A stretch of DNA of 64,000 nucleotides from Pseudomonas sp. P8_229 (GTDB lineage Bacteria; Pseudomonadota; Gammaproteobacteria; Pseudomonadales; Pseudomonadaceae): assembly GCF_034008635.1 (NCBI RefSeq), contig NZ_CP125378.1, positions 4,402,501 to 4,466,500 of the forward strand. Reading direction: 5' to 3'. The translations under genes were made by a program, and so were the position numbers. The notes beneath the pieces are model-generated. The model did no database searches. It was not told the origin of the DNA and worked only from the letters and a program-made list of their open reading frames with translations. Shown one piece after another: positions 1-9,151 of the stretch (the first letter of the stretch is position 1; every line of letters begins with the position of its first letter).

Positions 1-451
1 TCGCGACAAGTGCCCGCACACGCCTCGCGGCGTGCAGGTCGATGCTGACGGCTGCCCTCCACCAGCCCCGGCGCCAGTGGTAGAAGAGGCCGTTGTGGTC
101 AAGGAAGAAACCATCGTGATCCGCGATGTACACTTCCAGTTCGACAAAGCCACCCTGACCGGCTCCGATAAACAGGTTCTGGACAAAGTCGCCACGCGCC
201 TGAAACAAGAGTCGTCCACCGCGCAACTGACCGTGACCGGCCACACCGACAGCGTCGGCAGCGATGCCTACAACAAGAAACTGTCGGATCGCCGTGCGCA
301 CTCGGTGGTGGAATACCTGATCCAGCAAGGTGTGCCGCGTGCCAGCTTCGTCTCGGTATCGGGCATGGGTGAAAGCCAGCCAGTGGCGGATAACAAAACC
401 GCTGACGGTCGCGCGCAGAACCGTCGTACCGAAATCAAAATCGTCCGCTAG
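1..451 (+). CDS. OmpA family protein, C-terminal part (5' end outside window)
   Basis: The reading frame is open from the first bases of the window, so the gene begins upstream. The visible part starts with a Cys-containing thrombospondin type-3-like stretch (DKCPHTPRG...DADGC), then a Pro-rich linker, then a complete OmpA C-terminal domain. The peptidoglycan-binding signature GHTDSVGSDAYNKKLSDRRA is present, with the Asp and Arg that contact diaminopimelate. By family knowledge it is an outer-membrane porin-like or lipoprotein anchor to the cell wall. A second OmpA-like gene follows 90 bp downstream in the same direction. Confidence 0.9.
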   Translation, partial: RDKCPHTPRGVQVDADGCPPPAPAPVVEEAVVVKEETIVIRDVHFQFDKATLTGSDKQVLDKVATRLKQESSTAQLTVTGHTDSVGSDAYNKKLSDRRAHSVVEYLIQQGVPRASFVSVSGMGESQPVADNKTADGRAQNRRTEIKIVR

Positions 452-457
452 CCCTCT

Positions 458-495
458 CGCATCCGCGGCTTGTGCAGTCGCGGATGCGGGTCTTT
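458..495 (+). terminator. Hairpin after first OmpA gene
   Basis: A perfect 10-bp stem (cgcatccgcg / cgcggatgcg) with an 11-nt loop starts 7 bp after the stop codon. A short T-containing stretch follows. It is probably a weak rho-independent terminator or a processing hairpin. Confidence 0.5.
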
Positions 496-540
496 ACTCC
501 TGTGTAACCGGTATGGGCCGGTGACACAGGAGCTTTCACA

Positions 541-1263
541 ATGACTGTTTTCTCAAGGTCCGTCTTGCCGGTGCTGCTGCTGGGCAGCTTGCTCACCGGT
601 TGCGCCACCCACAGCGATGGCGACGCCCCCCTCAATCAACGTACGTGGCCGATCTGCAGCCTGATCGGCGGGCTGGTCGGTGGCGGTCTTGGCGCCATTG
701 AAAGTGGCGGCTGGGCCGGTGGCGGCGCGGCGCTGGGGATTCTTACCGGCGGGCTGATCTGCTATGCCCAGGATGGCGATGAAGACGGCGATGGCGTGTT
801 CGACCGCCGCGACCGTTGCCCTGACACACCGGCCAATACCCCGGTCGATCATCGCGGCTGTCCGCTGCCGCAATATCCAGTCACTGCAAAAGCCCCAGAG
901 CCTGCGCCGCAATCGGAAGTCATCACCCTCAGCGATGCCGGCAATGTGTTGTTCGATTTCGACAAGTCGGACCTGACCCCGGCCGCCAAGGCGCAGCTCG
1001 ATACGCTGATGGATAAGTTGCGCAATGCCGACGTGGTCAGCATCAAGGTCATCGGCCACACCGACAGCAAGGGTTCGGATGCCTATAACCAGGCGCTGTC
1101 CGAGCGGCGTGCCAGCAGTGTCGCGGCGTATCTGCTGAGCCAGGGCCTGGAGCCGGGCAAACTGACCAGTGAAGGGCGTGGCGAGAGCGAGCCGGTAGCC
1201 GACAACGCGACGGAAGAGGGTCGGGCGAAAAACCGTCGGGTGGAGTTGCATATCAATCGCTAG
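541..1263 (+). CDS. OmpA family lipoprotein with TSP3 calcium-type repeat
   Basis: A 240-residue protein with a lipoprotein signal peptide; the lipobox LTGC puts the lipidated Cys at residue 21. Next comes a Gly-rich membrane-like segment (about 35-80) that resembles a glycine zipper. An acidic repeat DGDEDGDGVFDRRDRCPDTP follows (about 79-98), matching thrombospondin type-3 Ca-binding repeats. The C-terminus is an OmpA domain with GHTDSKGSDAYNQALSERRA. It probably links the outer membrane to peptidoglycan. The ATG follows an AGGAG site at about 528. The protein is paralogous to the gene just upstream. Confidence 0.9.
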   Translation: MTVFSRSVLPVLLLGSLLTGCATHSDGDAPLNQRTWPICSLIGGLVGGGLGAIESGGWAGGGAALGILTGGLICYAQDGDEDGDGVFDRRDRCPDTPANTPVDHRGCPLPQYPVTAKAPEPAPQSEVITLSDAGNVLFDFDKSDLTPAAKAQLDTLMDKLRNADVVSIKVIGHTDSKGSDAYNQALSERRASSVAAYLLSQGLEPGKLTSEGRGESEPVADNATEEGRAKNRRVELHINR

Positions 1264-1425
1264 GACGTGTCTGTAGTCCGCAGGCTAGAGCTGCCGGGCG
1301 ACGATCATCGTCGAACCGGCAGCGATCCGACGACTGACAAAAGTTTTTTCTTTTATCCCTCTGGCTTATCCCCCGCCGAAGCCGTTACTGTGCGCCCAAA
1401 GAATAATTGCGACACGGGGGAGCGT

Positions 1426-1701
1426 ATGAAGGTTTTCTGGGGGCTGGGGCGCTTGTTGACCCTGCTGTTCTGGTGCGTGGTGGTGGTCAATCTGCTGGTG
1501 CCGTTTGTTCATCCGCTGCATGTGCTGGTCAATCTGGCCGGCGCCCTGCTGCTGGCGCTGCATGTTCTGGAGTTGCTGTTCTGCCGCCTCAAGGGGCGTC
1601 CCAACCCGTGGCGCGACCGTCTGCGAGTCCTGCTGTTCGGCGTATTTCACCTGCAAACCATCCCGGCCCCGGCCGCTCCGGAGGCTTCTTCCCATGCGTA
1701 A
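1426..1701 (+). CDS. DUF1145-family small membrane protein
   Basis: A 91-residue protein, very hydrophobic over residues 1-50 (two membrane segments), then a basic stretch KGRPNPWRDRLRVLLFG. This matches the DUF1145 family, whose function is unknown. The frame is open to 1267, but the ATG at 1426 is preceded by GGGGGAG and begins the hydrophobic segment, so it is taken as the start. The last 8 bases overlap the next gene (ATGCGTAA), which suggests translational coupling. Confidence 0.75.
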   Translation: MKVFWGLGRLLTLLFWCVVVVNLLVPFVHPLHVLVNLAGALLLALHVLELLFCRLKGRPNPWRDRLRVLLFGVFHLQTIPAPAAPEASSHA

Positions 1702-2452
1702 ACTTTGCCTGCTCGCTGCATTCATCAGTCCCCTGGCCTGCGCCCAGGTGGTCAGCGTCGAAACCAACTCGCTGATGCGTCTGCCCAACACCGCCAGCAC
1801 CTTGCAGCTGGAACGGCTGGAAGTGGCGGACTACGGCACTTTGCTGATTCCCTCCAACGTGACCGAACTGACCGTTGGCGAATTGCGTCTGGGCCACGAA
1901 GCGCGCATCGCGATCGTCCCGAGCGAACAGGCGCTGGACATGAAAGTCAGCCGTGCGCAGTTGTCCGAAGGCAGCCTGATCACCGCTCGCGGCGCGCCGG
2001 GCACTTATGAAAAAGCCGCCCGTGCCGGGCGCAATCTGAATTTGCAGTTCAAGGCGTTGAATGCGCCAAAGCTGTTGGTTGATGCTCGTGGCGGTACGGG
2101 CGCACCGGGTTTTGTCGGCCTCGATGGCGGCAACGGTGAAGATCCGGGCTGCACCTGGGGCGAGGCCGGTCACGGTTTTGATGGCAGCAACGGCAGCGAC
2201 GGTCAGCCGGGCGCACCGGGTGCGTTGGTGCGCCTTGAAGTGCCGCACGAGTTTCCGGCCGAGCTGATCAAGGTCAACGTCGCTGGCGGCGCCGGTGGCC
2301 CGGCGGGTGTCGGCGGCAAGGCGGGCCAGGGCGGCAAGTCCAAGGGCTGCCTGGTGTATCGCGCCGATGGCGGCAAGAGTGGCAAGGCCGGGGCTGATGG
2401 TCTGCCAGGGCCTGTGGGCGCGGCGGGTGCCGTGACCGTACAGCGCCTCTAA
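1694..2452 (+). CDS. Secreted collagen-like Gly-rich protein
   Basis: A 252-residue protein with a signal peptide (about residues 1-18, ending ACA-QV). Residues 20-115 look like a beta-rich region. Two Gly-rich blocks follow, with many G-x-x triplets such as GQPGAPG, GGPAGVGGKAG and GADGLPGPVGAAG. The blocks resemble bacterial collagen-like or Gly-triplet surface proteins but are too irregular for a long triple helix. The start overlaps the DUF1145 gene, so the two are co-translated. I do not recognise a characterised homologue. An envelope or surface role is inference from the signal peptide. Confidence 0.65.
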   Translation: MRKLCLLAAFISPLACAQVVSVETNSLMRLPNTASTLQLERLEVADYGTLLIPSNVTELTVGELRLGHEARIAIVPSEQALDMKVSRAQLSEGSLITARGAPGTYEKAARAGRNLNLQFKALNAPKLLVDARGGTGAPGFVGLDGGNGEDPGCTWGEAGHGFDGSNGSDGQPGAPGALVRLEVPHEFPAELIKVNVAGGAGGPAGVGGKAGQGGKSKGCLVYRADGGKSGKAGADGLPGPVGAAGAVTVQRL

Positions 2453-2470
2453 AAACACAGCACTTCTTAA

Positions 2471-2502
2471 TTGTGGCGAGGGGATAAATCCCCTCGCCAC
2501 AA
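2471..2502. repeat. Perfect 14-bp-stem palindrome (ttgtggcgagggga type)
   Basis: Arms ttgtggcgagggga and its exact reverse complement flank a TAAA loop, between the convergent ends of the collagen-like and CopD genes. It can serve as a bidirectional terminator. Degenerate relatives (gtagtgaggggattcatcccc) lie at about 13489 and 15646. Confidence 0.7.
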
Positions 2503-2523
2503 ATCGTGCTTGTCGTCAGCGGG

Positions 2524-2988
2524 TCAGAACATCGGTCGCGCCGCTGCAATCGCCACCAGCACCAACCCGACAATCAGATTGATCCCCACCACCCGGCGAA
2601 TCCGCCCCAGCACCGCCGCACCCGCGGGCCAGTCCTTGGCTTCAACGGCCTTGCGCAACTCCGGCAGCATCAAGCCCTGAATGCGGATAAACAGCGCCGT
2701 CATCACCACGTACAGCCCGATCATCACCTGCACATACTTCGGCGCGGTCTCGAAACCGATCTGCTGCAAGTGCAGCATGCCGACGCCGCTGATCGGCAAC
2801 AGGATCACCGCAACCCAGACCCAGCGGAAAAAACCTTGAAACACTTCCACCCACAAGGTCAGGCGAGCGGGGCCGTCGAGAGCCTTCACCGCCGCCGGAC
2901 GCAGGACCATCCAGGCGAAAAACATGCCGCCGACCCAGACCAGGGCGGACAGGACATGCAGCGGATAAACGAGGCTAAAAGGTGTCAT
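2524..2988 (-). CDS. CopD-family integral membrane protein
   Basis: A 154-residue protein with four predicted membrane helices. Conserved polar residues near helix starts are visible (VYPLHVLSALVWVGGMFF, residues 7-24). This pattern (H and W in helix 1) fits the CopD-domain family, which is linked to copper or haem handling; the exact substrate is unknown. The ATG follows GGAGTACCCCA. It stands alone, divergent from dinG and convergent with the collagen-like gene. Confidence 0.7.
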   Translation of the reverse strand: MTPFSLVYPLHVLSALVWVGGMFFAWMVLRPAAVKALDGPARLTLWVEVFQGFFRWVWVAVILLPISGVGMLHLQQIGFETAPKYVQVMIGLYVVMTALFIRIQGLMLPELRKAVEAKDWPAGAAVLGRIRRVVGINLIVGLVLVAIAAARPMF

Positions 2989-3087
2989 TGGGGTACTCCG
3001 TTCTGCGCGGGATCGATTCGCGGGGTATGATAGCCGCCGAACCGAACCACTGAAAATTTATCCAGCGTTTTTTGCGCCCGACACTCA

Positions 3088-5232
3088 ATGATCAGCACTG
3101 AACTCAAAACCACGATCCAGGGCGCCTACTCGCGTTTTCTTGAAGCCAAGAGCCTCAAACCGCGTTACGGCCAGCGCCTGATGATCGCTGAAATCGCCAA
3201 AGTCCTCGGTGACATCGACACCGATGACGAAGGCCGGCGCAGTGGCGATCCGGCGATTGTCGCGGTGGAAGCCGGCACCGGTACCGGCAAGACCGTGGCC
3301 TACAGCCTGGCGGCGATTCCGACGGCGAAGCTGGCCGGCAAGCGCCTGGTGATCGCCACCGCGACCGTGGCCCTGCAAGAGCAGATCGTCTACAAGGATT
3401 TGCCCGACCTGATGCGCAACAGCGGGCTGAATTTCAGCTTCGCCCTGGCCAAGGGCCGTGGCCGCTACATGTGCCTGTCCAAGCTCGACATGCTCTTGCA
3501 GGAAGGCCACGCGCAAACCGCCACTGCGCAGCTTTTCGAAGAAGAAGGCTTCAAGATCGAGGTCGACGAGGCCAGTCAGAAGCTGTTCACCAGCATGATC
3601 GAAAAGCTTGCCGGCAATAAATGGGACGGCGACCGCGACAGCTGGCCGAATGCGTTGGAAGACGCCGACTGGGCACGCCTGACCACCGATCACAGCCAGT
3701 GCACCAACCGGCATTGTCCGAACTTCGGCCAATGCGCCTTCTACAAGGCGCGCGAAGGCATGGGCAAGGTCGACGTGATCGTCACCAACCACGACATGGT
3801 GCTGGCTGACCTGGCCCTGGGCGGCGGCGCGGTGCTGCCGGATCCGCGCGACACCATTTACGTGTTCGACGAAGGCCATCACCTGCCGGACAAGGCCATC
3901 GGCCACTTCGCTCATTACACGCGCCTGCGTTCCACCGCCGACTGGCTGGAAACCACCGCCAAGAACCTCACCAAACTCCTGGCCCAGCATCCCTTGCCGG
4001 GGGATCTCGGCAAACTGATCGAGCAAGTGCCGGAGCTGGCGCGAGAGATCAAGACCCAGCAGCAGTTCATGTTCACGGCCTGTGAACAGGTCGCCGATTT
4101 CAAACCCGGGGAAGACGTTGAGGGCCGTGAGCGGCCACGTCATCGTTTCGTCGCCGGCGTGATTCCCGAGCACATGCGCGAAATGGGCATCGAGCTGAAG
4201 AAGGGTTTTGCCCGTCTCAACGATCTGTTCACGCGCCTGACCGACCTGCTCAAGGAAGGCATGGACGGCGAGGTCAACATCGGCATCGCCAGCAATCAGG
4301 CCGAAGAGTGGTATCCGTTGTTCGGCAGCCTGTTGTCCCGGGCTTCTGGCAACTGGGAACTGTGGACCGCATTCACCGCTGAGGACCCGGAAGACAGCCC
4401 ACCGATGGCCCGCTGGCTGACCCTGGCCGAAAGCGGTTCGCTGTTCGACATCGAGGTCAACGCCAGCCCGATTCTTGCCGCCGAGACCTTGCGTCGCAGC
4501 CTGTGGAACGTGGCCTACGGCTGCCTGGTGACGTCGGCGACGCTGACTGCGCTGGGCACCTTCGACCGTTTCCGCATGCGCGCCGGCTTGCCGAAAAAAG
4601 CCGTTACTGCCGTGGTGCCGAGCCCGTTCCATCACGCCGACGCCGGCGTGTTGCGGGTCCCGGATCTGAAGGCTGACCCGCGCGATGCCGCTGCTCACAC
4701 GGCAGCGATCATTCGTGAGTTGCCCGATCTGGTCGAGGGTTCGCGCGGCACGCTGGTGCTGTTCTCTTCGCGCAAACAGATGCAGGACGTGTTCGACGGT
4801 CTCGACCGCGACTGGCGCAAGCAAGTGTTCATTCAAGGCAACCTGTCGAAACAGGAAACCCTGAACAAGCACAAGGCGCGGGTCGATGGCGGTGATTCCA
4901 GCGTGCTGTTCGGCCTCGCCAGTTTCGCCGAGGGGGTGGACTTGCCGGGGGCTTACTGCGAACACGTGGTGATCGCCAAGATCCCGTTCTCGGTACCGGA
5001 CGATCCGGTCGAGGCTGCGCTGTCGGAGTGGATCGAGGCCCGCGGCGGCAATCCGTTCATGGAAATCTCGGTACCCGACGCTTCGCTGAAACTGGTCCAG
5101 GCCTGCGGCCGTCTGCTGCGTACCGAAGAAGACCGCGGCACCATCACCTTGCTCGATCGGCGGCTGGTCACCCAGCGCTACGGCAAGGCGATCCTCAATG
5201 CGTTGCCGCCATTCCGTCGTGAAATATCCTGA
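3088..5232 (+). CDS. dinG: ATP-dependent DNA helicase DinG
   Basis: A 714-residue XPD-like superfamily 2 helicase. Walker A is EAGTGTGKT (61-69). The Fe-S cluster cysteines are C129, C205, C210 and C216 (CTNRHCPNFGQC). Walker B is DEGHH (261-265). C-terminal helicase motifs include LVTSATL and the VQACGRLLRTEEDRG arginine-finger region. The family unwinds 5'-3' and removes R-loops and other structures during replication and repair. The length matches E. coli DinG (716). The ATG sits just after a gene-free 100 bp, and no LexA box was evident. Confidence 0.95.
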   Translation: MISTELKTTIQGAYSRFLEAKSLKPRYGQRLMIAEIAKVLGDIDTDDEGRRSGDPAIVAVEAGTGTGKTVAYSLAAIPTAKLAGKRLVIATATVALQEQIVYKDLPDLMRNSGLNFSFALAKGRGRYMCLSKLDMLLQEGHAQTATAQLFEEEGFKIEVDEASQKLFTSMIEKLAGNKWDGDRDSWPNALEDADWARLTTDHSQCTNRHCPNFGQCAFYKAREGMGKVDVIVTNHDMVLADLALGGGAVLPDPRDTIYVFDEGHHLPDKAIGHFAHYTRLRSTADWLETTAKNLTKLLAQHPLPGDLGKLIEQVPELAREIKTQQQFMFTACEQVADFKPGEDVEGRERPRHRFVAGVIPEHMREMGIELKKGFARLNDLFTRLTDLLKEGMDGEVNIGIASNQAEEWYPLFGSLLSRASGNWELWTAFTAEDPEDSPPMARWLTLAESGSLFDIEVNASPILAAETLRRSLWNVAYGCLVTSATLTALGTFDRFRMRAGLPKKAVTAVVPSPFHHADAGVLRVPDLKADPRDAAAHTAAIIRELPDLVEGSRGTLVLFSSRKQMQDVFDGLDRDWRKQVFIQGNLSKQETLNKHKARVDGGDSSVLFGLASFAEGVDLPGAYCEHVVIAKIPFSVPDDPVEAALSEWIEARGGNPFMEISVPDASLKLVQACGRLLRTEEDRGTITLLDRRLVTQRYGKAILNALPPFRREIS

Positions 5233-5324
5233 GACAACGGTGGGCAGTTTTGCCCGCCGCGCTGTCTATCTCTCTGCCATGCTTTTCCATTGGCCTTTTG
5301 GTCGTTAGGGAGAACTCCGTTCTT

Positions 5325-7679
5325 ATGATTCGCCGCTCGTTGCCTGCCGTTTTTGCCTTGATCTTCGCCGCCCCGTTGCTGGCGGCGCCTGCCGGTCAAC
5401 AGACCCTGTTCAACTTCGTCCGTCCCGCCGACGTGGTGAAAATCGTCACCGAAAACACTGATCTGCCACAAGCCAACGCCGAGCAAACCCCGGAAGGTGA
5501 AGTGCTGCGTCGGGTGACGTTCAACCCGGTAGCGCGTCCGACCCTGCGCCTGACCCCGCAGACTGGCGTCTGGGACTGGTCGCAGTCGGGCATGATGACC
5601 CTGCGCCTGCAAAGCGCAATGAACTGGGCCGTGACGGTCTACGTGCAAATCCAGAGCAACAATGGCCAGACGCTGACCAGTCGCGTCGACCTGCCTGCCG
5701 GTCCTGCGCAAACCCTGCTGGTGCCGCTGGTCGCGACCTCGCCACTGAGCCAGGGCATGAAGGCCGGGCCGCCGATGCCGATGACCGTTGACGGCCAGCG
5801 CATTCTGCTGGCCAGCAGCCGCGGTGAACTGGATCGCAGCCAGGTGGTGTCGGTCAGTCTGTGGATGGATCAGCCGAAAGCCGCCCAGAGCTTGCTGCTC
5901 GAACGTTTCGGTGTGCAGGACGGTGACGCGGTGACCCAGGCTGTCTACGGCAATCTGGTGGATGCTTACGGTCAATCGACCCGCAGCAAATGGCCGGAAA
6001 AAGTCAGCAGCGATGAACAACTGAAATCCGCCGCTGCCAAGGAACAGCAACAGCTGAAAACCTGGCTGGCCGAGCGCGAAAAGTCTTCGCTGGACAAATT
6101 CGGTGGCTGGAACAAAGGCCCGGCGTTCAAGGCCAGTGGCTTTTTCCGCACCGAAAAGCGCGATGGTCGCTGGTACCTGGTGACGCCTGAAGGGCATCCG
6201 TTCTATTCGCTGGGAGTCAACACCGTCAGCCCGCAGGTCAACCAGACCTACGTGGCCGGGCGTGAATGGATGTTCGAATCCCTGCCCAAACCCGACGAGC
6301 CGCTCGCCAGCCATTTCGGTGAAGGCGACAATCGTGGTGGCAATGGCGCCGATCAGGGTCGGGGCTACAACGCCGGGCGCTGGTACGATTTCTACGCGGC
6401 CAACCTGCAACGCCTGTACGGCGAACCTTGCGCAGCGCAGACCAAAGCCGAACCAGCAGCCGAGCCGACAGCGGCCGTACCCTGCAAAGCCACGGTCGAC
6501 GAGCAGAAGTGGGCCACACATACCCTCGATCGCCTGCAAGCCTGGGGCTTCAACACCGTTGGCAACTGGAGTGCCGATTCGCTCAGCGACGCCGAGCGGG
6601 TGCCGTACACCTTGCCGCTGTCGATCGTCGGCGATTACACCAGCATCAGTACCGGGACCGACTGGTGGGGCGGCATGCCTGACCCGTTCGATCCGCGCTT
6701 CGCCATGGCCACCGAGCGCGCCGTGGCCATCGCTGCCCGCGATCATCGTGACGATCCGTGGCTGATCGGTTACTACGCCGACAACGAACTGGCCTGGGCT
6801 GGTCCCGGCGACGATCCGCAATCACGCTACGCCCTGGCCTATGGCACGTTGAAAATGACCACCGACGTGCCGGCCAAGCGCGCGTTCCTCAAGCAACTGC
6901 GCGACAAGTACCGCAACCAGGCGGGCCTGTCGAAAGCGTGGGGCATTGATCTGCCGGCGTGGGAGTTGATGGAGGACCCGGGTTTCGTGCCGCCGATGCC
7001 GAATCCGGAGCACCCGGAAATTGAAAACGATTTCAAATATTTCCAGAAGGTATTCGCCGATACCTACTTCAAGACCATCTCCGATTCGCTGAAATGGCAC
7101 GCGCCGAATCAGTTGCTGTTGGGCGGCCGGTTTGCCACCAGCACCCCGGAAGCCGTGGCGTCCTGCGCGCAATATTGCGATGTGCTGAGTTTCAACATGT
7201 ACACGCTGAAGCCGCAGGACGGATATGACTTCGCCGCCTTGCGCGCCCTCGACAAACCGGTGCTGATCACCGAATTCAATGTCGGCTCGACTGACCGTGG
7301 ACCGTTCTGGGGCGGTGTGACGCCGCTGGCGAAGGAAGAGGATCGCGGCCCGGCGTACGCCACCTTCCTCAAACAGGCGTTGAGCGAACCGTCGATTGTC
7401 GGTGTGCACTGGTTCCAGTATCTGGACCAACCGGTGACCGGGCGTCTGCTCGATGGCGAGAACGGGCACTTCGGTCTGGTGGGGATTACCGATCTGCCGT
7501 ATCAGGGCTTCGTCGAGGCAGTGCGCAAGAGCAACCTGCAGGTGATTGATCAGTTGGGCAAGGAGGCGGAGAAAGCCGCTGCGGTCGCTGGCCATGAAGC
7601 TGCAGGCGGGCGCAAGGGTGAAGCCGGAAAAGGCCCGGGGGCCGGGCATGCGGGTGGGCATTCAGGGAATGGTCACTAA
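5325..7679 (+). CDS. Secreted GH50-like beta-agarase
   Basis: A 784-residue protein with a clear signal peptide (residues 1-20, ending LLAAPA). An N-terminal beta-sandwich-like region (about 25-230) precedes a TIM-barrel-type catalytic domain. That domain opens with GFFRTEKRDGRWYLVTPEGH and GVNTVSPQ, typical of GH50 agarases. The likely acid/base is E488 in YYADNE and the likely nucleophile is E650 in ITEFNVG. The spacing of 162 residues is close to the 161 known for GH50 Aga50D. The C-terminal 40 residues are Gly/Lys/His-rich. The frame opens at 5250, but the ATG at 5325 begins the signal peptide. Activity on agar is inferred; the natural substrate may be another galactan. Confidence 0.75.
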   Translation: MIRRSLPAVFALIFAAPLLAAPAGQQTLFNFVRPADVVKIVTENTDLPQANAEQTPEGEVLRRVTFNPVARPTLRLTPQTGVWDWSQSGMMTLRLQSAMNWAVTVYVQIQSNNGQTLTSRVDLPAGPAQTLLVPLVATSPLSQGMKAGPPMPMTVDGQRILLASSRGELDRSQVVSVSLWMDQPKAAQSLLLERFGVQDGDAVTQAVYGNLVDAYGQSTRSKWPEKVSSDEQLKSAAAKEQQQLKTWLAEREKSSLDKFGGWNKGPAFKASGFFRTEKRDGRWYLVTPEGHPFYSLGVNTVSPQVNQTYVAGREWMFESLPKPDEPLASHFGEGDNRGGNGADQGRGYNAGRWYDFYAANLQRLYGEPCAAQTKAEPAAEPTAAVPCKATVDEQKWATHTLDRLQAWGFNTVGNWSADSLSDAERVPYTLPLSIVGDYTSISTGTDWWGGMPDPFDPRFAMATERAVAIAARDHRDDPWLIGYYADNELAWAGPGDDPQSRYALAYGTLKMTTDVPAKRAFLKQLRDKYRNQAGLSKAWGIDLPAWELMEDPGFVPPMPNPEHPEIENDFKYFQKVFADTYFKTISDSLKWHAPNQLLLGGRFATSTPEAVASCAQYCDVLSFNMYTLKPQDGYDFAALRALDKPVLITEFNVGSTDRGPFWGGVTPLAKEEDRGPAYATFLKQALSEPSIVGVHWFQYLDQPVTGRLLDGENGHFGLVGITDLPYQGFVEAVRKSNLQVIDQLGKEAEKAAAVAGHEAAGGRKGEAGKGPGAGHAGGHSGNGH

Positions 7680-7700
7680 GGTTTAGACCGCGTCATCGTT

Positions 7701-7777
7701 CTTCGCGAGCAAGCCCGCTCCCACGCTGATCTTCAGTGCAGCAGAGATCGAGTGTGGGAGCGGGCTTGCTCGCGAAG
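7701..7777. repeat. REP hairpin pair (gtgggagcgggcttgctcgcgaa family)
   Basis: Two inverted 24-bp arms (7701-7724 and 7754-7777) are separated by 29 bp, downstream of the agarase gene. The same element recurs at 18210, 22895, 28736 and 34759. Confidence 0.85.
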
Positions 7778-7892
7778 GCGCCAGTAGCCTCACCACAGCA
7801 TTCAACCGTCCGGCCCGCAGCTGTTCCCAAATTCCTCAAGGGCTGGAACAATGCGGGCCACTTTGTAGAGCGTTTTCGCGGGGGAGTTGCGG

Positions 7893-9038
7893 GTGCAGAT
7901 TCAGGGACATTACGAGCTTCAATTCGAAGCGGTGCGCGAGGCTTTCGCGGCACTGTTCGACGATCCCCAGGAACGCGGCGCAGCCTTGTGCATCAAGGTC
8001 GGCGGAGAAACTGTCCTCGACCTCTGGTCCGGCACCGCCGACAAGGACGGCACCGAGGCCTGGCACAGCGACACCATCGCCAACCTGTTCTCTTGCACCA
8101 AGACTTTCACAGCGGTCACCGCGCTGCAACTGGTGGCCGAAGGCAAGCTGCAACTGGATGTACCGGTTGCCCGCTACTGGCCGGAATTCGCCGCCGCTGG
8201 CAAAGAAACCATCACCCTGCGTCAATTGCTCTGCCATCAGGCCGGTCTGCCGGCCCTGCGCGAGTTACTGGCGCCAGCCGCCCTCTACGAATGGCAAACC
8301 ATGGTCGACGCCCTCGCCGCCGAAGCACCGTGGTGGACGCCGGGCACTGGCCACGGCTATGCCGCCATCACCTATGGCTGGCTGGTCGGGGAATTGCTGC
8401 GTCGGGCTGACGGTCGTGGGCCTGGCGAGTCGATCGTGGCCCGTGTTGCCAAGCCGCTGGGGCTGGATTTCCATGTCGGCCTGGCTGACGAAGAGTTCTA
8501 CCGCGTGGCGCATATCGCCCGTGGCAAGGGCAACGTCGGTGATGCCGCTGCCCAGCGCCTGTTGCAAGTGACCCTGCGCGAGCCCACCGCCATGACCACC
8601 CGCGCCTTCACCAATCCGCCGTCGGTGCTCACCAGCACCAACAAACCGGAATGGCGGCGTATGCAGCAGCCTGCCGCCAACGGCCATGGTAATGCGCGCA
8701 GTCTGGCCGGTTTCTACGCAGGCCTGCTCGACGGCAGCCTGCTGGAAAGCGAAATGCTTGAGGAGCTGACCCGCGAACACAGTTTCGGCGAGGACAAGAC
8801 CCTGCTGACCCGCACCCGTTTCGGCCTGGGCTGCATGCTCGATCAGCCGGACATGGCGAATGCCACCTACGGCCTCGGCCCGCGCGCGTTCGGTCATCCG
8901 GGGGCGGGCGGTTCGGTGGGTTTTGCTGATCCGGAGCACGATGTCGCGTTCGGTTTTGTGACAAATACCCTTGGGCCGTACGTCTTGATGGATCCGCGCG
9001 CGCAGCAGCTGGCGCGGGTACTTGCCACTTGTCTGTAA
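7893..9038 (+). CDS. EstB-like serine hydrolase (beta-lactamase class C fold)
   Basis: A 381-residue protein. The class C/EstB nucleophile motif S-x-x-K is seen as LFSCTKTF (about residues 69-76). The tyrosine motif lies in HGYAAITYGWLVGELL (about 150-165). A C-terminal Gly-rich HPGAGGSVGFADPEH follows, as in EstB-type esterases. By family it is an esterase or peptidase-like hydrolase; a true beta-lactam role is unlikely. The GTG at 7893 is chosen because GGGGGAG lies 7 nt upstream; a TTG at 7887 is too close to that site. No signal peptide is seen, so it is probably cytoplasmic. Confidence 0.8.
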   Translation: MQIQGHYELQFEAVREAFAALFDDPQERGAALCIKVGGETVLDLWSGTADKDGTEAWHSDTIANLFSCTKTFTAVTALQLVAEGKLQLDVPVARYWPEFAAAGKETITLRQLLCHQAGLPALRELLAPAALYEWQTMVDALAAEAPWWTPGTGHGYAAITYGWLVGELLRRADGRGPGESIVARVAKPLGLDFHVGLADEEFYRVAHIARGKGNVGDAAAQRLLQVTLREPTAMTTRAFTNPPSVLTSTNKPEWRRMQQPAANGHGNARSLAGFYAGLLDGSLLESEMLEELTREHSFGEDKTLLTRTRFGLGCMLDQPDMANATYGLGPRAFGHPGAGGSVGFADPEHDVAFGFVTNTLGPYVLMDPRAQQLARVLATCL

Positions 9039-9151
9039 AGCGTTACATGAGGTTCCAGGTTTGGAACCAGTTCCGGTTTTTCGATTCAAAGCGTCTGTTT
9101 ATCCGGGCAAAAGAGCTCTGATCTTTCATTACTTCACTTTGTGGATTTTCA

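Noticed and set aside
3085..4965. 626-codon frame opposite dinG
   Set aside because: Antisense shadow of a high-GC gene; the dinG strand carries all the helicase motifs.
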